A DNA stretch of 53,218 nucleotides from Treponema porcinum (GTDB lineage Bacteria; Spirochaetota; Spirochaetia; Treponematales; Treponemataceae), in assembly GCF_900167145.1 (NCBI RefSeq), contig NZ_FUWG01000018.1:1-53218 (forward strand). Direction: 5' to 3'. Shown one piece after another: positions 49,800 through 53,218 of the stretch; position 1 is the first letter of the stretch; each line of letters begins with the position of its first letter. A program made the translations under genes and the position numbers. The notes below the pieces were generated by a model, which saw only the letters and a list, made by a program, of their open reading frames with translations, had not been told where the DNA came from and did no database searches.

Positions 49800-51719
49800 A
49801 TGAAAATAATCAATATTGGAATTCTTGGCCATGTAGACGCTGGAAAGACGACCTTGACGGAGAGCCTGCTATATGCCAGCGGAGCCATTTCAGAACCGGG
49901 GAGCGTCGAAAAAGGGACAACGAGGACGGACACCATGTTTTTGGAGCGGCAGCGTGGGATTACCATTCAAGCGGCAGTCACTTCCTTCCAGTGGCACAGA
50001 TGTAAAGTTAACATTGTGGATACGCCCGGCCACATGGATTTTTTGGCGGAGGTGTACCGCTCTTTGGCTGTTTTAGATGGGGCCATCTTGGTGATCTCCG
50101 CTAAAGATGGCGTGCAGGCCCAGACCCGTATTCTGTTCCATGCCCTGCGGAAAATGAACATTCCCACCGTTATCTTTATCAACAAGATCGACCAGGCTGG
50201 CGTTGATTTGCAGAGCGTGGTTCAGTCTGTTCGGGATAAGCTCTCCGCCGATATTATCATCAAGCAGACGGTGTCGCTGTCCCCGGAAATAGTCCTGGAG
50301 GAAAATACCGACATAGAAGCATGGGATGCGGTCATCGAAAATAACGATAAATTATTGGAAAAGTATATCGCAGGAGAACCAATCAGCCGGGAAAAACTTG
50401 TGCGGGAGGAACAGCGGCGGGTTCAAGACGCCTCCCTGTTCCCGGTCTATTATGGCAGCGCCAAAAAGGGCCTTGGCATTCAACCGTTGATGGATGCGGT
50501 GACAGGGCTGTTCCAACCGATTGGGGAACAGGGGAGCGCCGCCCTATGCGGCAGCGTTTTCAAGGTGGAGTATACAGATTGCGGCCAGCGGCGTGTCTAT
50601 CTACGGCTATACAGCGGAACGCTGCGCCTGCGGGATACGGTGGCCCTGGCCGGGAGAGAAAAGCTGAAAATCACAGAGATGCGTATTCCATCCAAAGGGG
50701 AAATTGTTCGGACAGACACCGCTTATCCGGGTGAAATTGTTATCCTTCCCAGCGACAGCGTGAGGTTAAACGATGTATTAGGGGACCAAACCCGGCTCCC
50801 TCGTAAAAGGTGGCGCGAGGACCCCCTCCCCATGCTGCGGACGACGATTGCGCCGAAAACGGCAGCGCAAAGAGAACGGCTGCTGGACGCTCTTACGCAA
50901 CTTGCGGATACTGACCCGCTTTTGCGTTGCGAAGTGGATTCCATCACCCATGAGATCATTCTTTCTTTTTTGGGCCGGGTGCAGTTGGAGGTTGTTTCCG
51001 CTTTGCTGTCGGAAAAATACAAGCTTGAAACAGTGGTAAAGGAACCCTCCGTCATTTATATGGAGCGGCCGCTCAAAGCAGCCAGCCACACCATCCATAT
51101 CGAGGTGCCGCCCAACCCGTTTTGGGCATCCATAGGACTGTCTGTTACACCACTCCCGCTTGGCTCCGGTGTACAATACGAGAGCCGGGTTTCGCTGGGA
51201 TACTTGAACCAGAGTTTTCAAAACGCTGTCAGGGATGGTATCCGTTACGGGCTGGAGCAGGGCTTGTTCGGCTGGAACGTAACGGACTGTAAGATTTGCT
51301 TTGAATACGGGCTTTATTACAGTCCGGTCAGCACGCCGGCGGACTTCCGCTCATTGGCCCCGATTGTATTGGAACAGGCATTGAAGGAATCGGGGACGCA
51401 GCTGCTGGAACCTTATCTCTCCTTCATCCTCTATGCGCCCCAGGAATACCTTTCCAGGGCTTATCATGATGCACCGAAATACTGTGCCACCATCGAAACG
51501 GCCCAGGTAAAAAAGGATGAAGTTGTCTTTACTGGCGAGATTCCCGCCCGCTGTATACAGGCATACCGTACTGATCTGGCCTTTTACACCAACGGGCGGA
51601 GCGTATGCCTTACAGAGCTGAAAGGATATCAGGCCGCTGTCGGTCAGCCGGTCATCCAGCCCCGCCGTCCAAACAGCCGCCTGGACAAGGTGCGCCATAT
51701 GTTTCAGAAGGTAATGTAA
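49800..51719 (+). CDS. tet(W): Tetracycline-resistance ribosomal protection protein Tet(W)
   Basis: Tet(W) is a translational GTPase that dislodges tetracycline from the ribosome. The 639-residue product starts [20 protein letters not shown] and carries the G1 loop GHVDAGKT, the G2 region [17 protein letters not shown] (G3) and NKID (G4), with EF-G-like domains II-V (including [20 protein letters not shown]). The length is that of Tet(W), and the sequence as I recall it matches the family almost throughout; residue 10 here is Gly where Tet(W) proteins usually have Ala. The gene is intact, with GGAGG before the ATG and its full regulatory leader. Its GC content is clearly higher than its neighbours', consistent with recent transfer. 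Confidence 0.97.
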   Translation: MKIINIGILGHVDAGKTTLTESLLYASGAISEPGSVEKGTTRTDTMFLERQRGITIQAAVTSFQWHRCKVNIVDTPGHMDFLAEVYRSLAVLDGAILVISAKDGVQAQTRILFHALRKMNIPTVIFINKIDQAGVDLQSVVQSVRDKLSADIIIKQTVSLSPEIVLEENTDIEAWDAVIENNDKLLEKYIAGEPISREKLVREEQRRVQDASLFPVYYGSAKKGLGIQPLMDAVTGLFQPIGEQGSAALCGSVFKVEYTDCGQRRVYLRLYSGTLRLRDTVALAGREKLKITEMRIPSKGEIVRTDTAYPGEIVILPSDSVRLNDVLGDQTRLPRKRWREDPLPMLRTTIAPKTAAQRERLLDALTQLADTDPLLRCEVDSITHEIILSFLGRVQLEVVSALLSEKYKLETVVKEPSVIYMERPLKAASHTIHIEVPPNPFWASIGLSVTPLPLGSGVQYESRVSLGYLNQSFQNAVRDGIRYGLEQGLFGWNVTDCKICFEYGLYYSPVSTPADFRSLAPIVLEQALKESGTQLLEPYLSFILYAPQEYLSRAYHDAPKYCATIETAQVKKDEVVFTGEIPARCIQAYRTDLAFYTNGRSVCLTELKGYQAAVGQPVIQPRRPNSRLDKVRHMFQKVM

Positions 51720-51769
51720 AGATACATAATCGTCAAGACGGCAACAATCAGAAGTTATGGAGGGTAACA

Positions 51770-51905
51770 ATGGAATATAGTAAGGAAGATTTAATGGAAG
51801 CAAAAAAGCAAATTTGGGGAGTGGGAGAGAACATGGGAACAGAGGAAAGTAAAAAAATCTGGGAGGAGAACGCACAATTTTGGGATAATGCAATGGGTGA
51901 CGAAT
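51770..51905 (+). pseudogene. Fused scraps of two genes, the second a SAM-methyltransferase N-terminus
   Basis: After a good ribosome site (GGAGGG) the frame reads MEYSKEDLMEAKKQI, the start of a small Firmicutes hypothetical protein, and then MGTEESKKIWEENAQFWDN, the start of a class I methyltransferase. It then runs out of frame similarity near 51903 and continues to a chance stop at 51948. Neither half is functional. It is typical debris between integrated resistance modules. Confidence 0.5.
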
Positions 51906-51955
51906 GCGTCGTACTGATGTTGTATTCTTTCCTTGTCGGAAGAAGATAGCTCCAT
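51902..51955 (-). pseudogene. N-terminal scrap of a conjugative-transposon sigma-like regulator
   Basis: On the minus strand GGAGGTGA precedes an ATG that opens MELSSSDKERIQHQYDAF, resembling the start of the sigma-70-like regulators of Tn916/CTn-type elements. Similarity ends at the junction with the methyltransferase scrap. The family call is from memory. Confidence 0.4.
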
Positions 51956-52088
51956 AGAGTTCACCTCCTTCCCGCGTGGAGTAGAGGACGGGAGTTAAGG
52001 GCTTGTCCTCTCTGCCCCTTTCGCTCCGTACCCGTTCGGGAGATGGCTCTTGAGTGCGCTTTTCAGAAAAAAGTTGAAAAAAGCAAAA

Positions 52089-52119
52089 TGCGCCCGTCCG
52101 CAAGACGCGGACGGGCGCA
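52089..52119 (-). terminator. Perfect 13-bp hairpin, minus-strand terminator
   Basis: TGCGCCCGTCCGC and GCGGACGGGCGCA form a perfect stem around AAGAC. On the minus strand it is followed by TTTTGCTTTTTTC, so it should end transcripts coming from the right. Confidence 0.75.
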
Positions 52120-52138
52120 AAGGAAATGTAAGCAGTAG

Positions 52139-52246
52139 CTAAATGTATTGACAGTTCACATTCATAGCCGGAATATCCCGCTTGCGGAGCATAGCTTTTT
52201 TTGACCGCAAAGCATTAGGCGGGTTACAGTAAATAAAAATGGACAC
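52139..52246 (-). CDS. Possible 35-aa hypothetical peptide
   Basis: A GTG-started frame reads MSIFIYCNPPNALRSKK and ends in VNCQYI. The composition looks coding, and a similar short peptide may occur in Firmicutes mobile elements. Its start overlaps the hairpin at 52241-52275 and no clear ribosome site was seen, so it may equally be a remnant. Confidence 0.3.
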   Translation of the reverse strand: MSIFIYCNPPNALRSKKAMLRKRDIPAMNVNCQYI

Positions 52247-52275
52247 GGCGATACCTCCCCGATACCGCCGTATCC
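52233..52275 (-). terminator. Intrinsic terminator, minus strand
   Basis: Minus-strand GGATACGGCGGTATC pairs with GGTATCGCCGTGTCC, allowing G-U pairs, around GGGGA, and is followed by ATTTTTATTT. Confidence 0.75.
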
Positions 52276-52350
52276 TTAAAAAAGGGCGACTTTAATACAC
52301 TACCCGCAATCCATTCTATAATAGGGAACAGCGGCTTTTGCGCAATATTA

Positions 52351-52401
52351 AATAAAAAAGCCGATAACACATAGGTTTTTTGACCTAATGCGTTATCGGC
52401 T
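52351..52401 (-). terminator. Intrinsic terminator of the Cfr/RlmN-like gene
   Basis: AGCCGATAACGCATTAGGT pairs with ACCTATGTGTTATCGGCT on the minus strand, followed by TTTTTTATTT. It lies 28 bases after the stop of the truncated methyltransferase gene and is evidently its native terminator. Confidence 0.85.
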
Positions 52402-52428
52402 CTGCGTCTATGCGTCTGGCACTTTTAA

Positions 52429-52913
52429 TCATTTTTTTTTGAATTTATTATATGTGTTAGCTAACTGTCCACAAGCCGCGTTAATCTCTCTGCCATGAGA
52501 AACTCTCATAGTAACTTCAAGTCCTGCTTGCTCTAATTGATGTTTGAATGCAACTATTTCCCGTTTCTGTGGTGCTTTAATTCTTGAATTGCTTGTTGGG
52601 TTGTATTGTAACACGTTAATCATAACTTTTTTGCCCCGAAACCATTTTGCAAGTTGTCTTACATCTGAGGGCCGGTCATTTATACCCGGTAAAAGCAAAT
52701 ACGCAAAGACAATTTTGCGATTATGCCTTTCAGAATAGGATAAGGCTTGCTTAACAACATCTTCAATAGCATATATGCGCATGTGAGGAATAATACGATT
52801 TCTTGCAGATTGTGTTGCTGCGTGTAAAGATATTGTCAACTGAATTTTAAGATGTTCCTCGCGCAATTTTTTTAATTGATCGACCGGACCAACTGTAATG
52901 CCTAACCGCAACT
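52429..52913 (-). pseudogene. Cfr/RlmN-family 23S rRNA methyltransferase, 3' half only
   Basis: The remaining 160 codons cover the C-terminal half of a Cfr/RlmN radical-SAM enzyme: LTISLHAATQSARNRIIP, FAYLLLPGIND, NVLQYNPT and the methyl-carrying cysteine in NAACGQL (about residue 147). The LPGxND and YNPT strings are closer to Cfr (C8 methylation of A2503, multi-drug resistance) than to housekeeping RlmN (LDxVND, WNPF). The radical-SAM CxxxCxxC cluster and the N-terminal domain are absent because the IS3 element starts at 52914. The fragment cannot be active. It retains its own terminator. Confidence 0.75.
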
Positions 52914-52935
52914 TGGACTAAAACAGCAAAGCTAA

Positions 52936-52967
52936 TAAGGTGTATAATACAAAGGAAGGACACCTTA
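52936..52967 (+). promoter_or_regulatory. Inverted repeat enclosing the orfA ribosome site
   Basis: TAAGGTGT (52936-52943) and ACACCTTA (52960-52967) form a perfect 8-bp stem. The loop holds the GGAAGG ribosome-binding site and a TATAAT-like -10, and the right arm ends on the A of the start codon. Transcripts entering from outside would hide the start. Confidence 0.6.
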
Positions 52968-53218
52968 TGGGAAGAACGCGAAGAACTTTTACGGCAGAAG
53001 AAAAATTGAAAGTTGTGATGGCTGTTATTCAGGATGGAAAAGCGGTCAGCGATGTTGCAAAGGAAAACAACATTCATCCAAACATGATCCTGAACTGGAA
53101 GAAAGAATTCTTGGAAAATGCGGCAATGATATTCAACCGTACCAGACCGGACATTACAGAAAAAGCCCAGCAGAAGAAAATCGATGAACTTGAAGCAAAA
53201 CTTCAAAAGAAGGATGAA
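52967..53218 (+). CDS. IS3-family transposase OrfA (partial, C-terminus off window)
   Basis: The frame starts MGRTRRTFTAEEKLKVVMAV and has an OrfA helix-turn-helix (SDVAKENNIHPNMILNWKK, about residues 29-47) and a leucine-zipper-like tail (QQKKIDELEAKLQKKDE) that serves for oligomerisation. 84 codons are visible with no stop. OrfB is off the window. Confidence 0.9.
   Translation, partial: MGRTRRTFTAEEKLKVVMAVIQDGKAVSDVAKENNIHPNMILNWKKEFLENAAMIFNRTRPDITEKAQQKKIDELEAKLQKKDE

Larger units (their letters stand above)
52914..53218 (+). mobile_element. IS3-family insertion sequence, 5' end (partial)
   Basis: The element probably begins at TGGACTAAAACAGC (52914), where the methyltransferase frame breaks, and runs off the right edge. 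It differs in sequence from the left-edge element but has a similar terminus. Confidence 0.75.

Noticed and set aside
51351..52103. 250-codon minus-strand open frame
   Set aside because: It crosses the tet(W) antisense strand, several gene scraps and a junction, so it cannot be one gene.
1..53218. CRISPR arrays, rRNA or tRNA genes
   Set aside because: No regularly spaced repeats and no tRNA or rRNA hallmark sequences were seen on either strand.

Overview
The window looks like a contig from a host-associated (gut or rumen type) spirochaete of the genus Treponema. The evidence is the uvrA-lptD-phoH-HD-ybeY-tlyC gene string, a treponemal-style outer-membrane barrel, a moderate-GC backbone, and very short distances from -10 boxes to start codons. 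The species is inferred, not proven. Both edges of the window fall inside IS3-family orfA genes of two different elements, so the contig probably stops at repeated insertion sequences.

Backbone, 292-44826. A surface protein with fibronectin-III repeats and a formylglycine-generating-enzyme-like (C-type-lectin-like) C-terminus has lost its 5' end to an IS3 element. It is followed by a FabG-like reductase, a TatD-family hydrolase, miaA, an RlmI-type methyltransferase, a secreted FN3/TPR protein, and the long minus-strand operon uvrA-lptD-phoH-pgpH-ybeY-tlyC-TPR. An outer-membrane barrel gene comes next. From 21400 to 36102 a nutrient-uptake region runs on the minus strand: pulA-malE-malF-malG (pullulanase plus maltodextrin ABC transporter), then a separately promoted alpha-amylase, then a family-5 binding lipoprotein with its OppB permease and a fused OppC-OppD permease/ATPase. 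No malK is present, so the maltodextrin importer must borrow an ATPase from elsewhere. A dihydrouridine synthase, a large unknown protein, ssb, a U32-family protein and purE-purM-purN complete the backbone.

The most unusual system is the maltodextrin transporter. MalG carries, between TM1 and TM2, four CxxC motifs in the order and pairing pattern of a DnaJ zinc-finger domain. MalF carries a highly charged, coiled-coil-like insertion of about 280 residues right after TM1, ending in another CxxC. Both insertions should face the periplasm. A perfect 15-bp hairpin separates malE from malF.

A second pattern is regulatory. At least six transcription units (tatD-like, rlmI-like, the FN3/TPR gene, uvrA, dus, and the unknown gene at 37340) have a TTG-type -35, a 16-17 bp spacer and a -10 whose predicted start of transcription falls on the start codon. 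These are predicted leaderless mRNAs, in contrast to the GGAGG-led sugar and outer-membrane genes.

Accessory region, about 44980-53218. This is a mosaic of Firmicutes-like DNA inserted upstream of purE. It holds a YczE/YitT-type membrane protein and a MATE efflux pump behind a transcription attenuator, two radical-SAM genes, a beheaded marR, a complete tet(W) tetracycline-resistance gene with its two-leader attenuation region, short scraps of conjugative-transposon genes, and the 3' half of a Cfr/RlmN-type 23S rRNA methyltransferase cut by the right-hand IS3 element. No CRISPR array, rRNA or tRNA gene was recognised.
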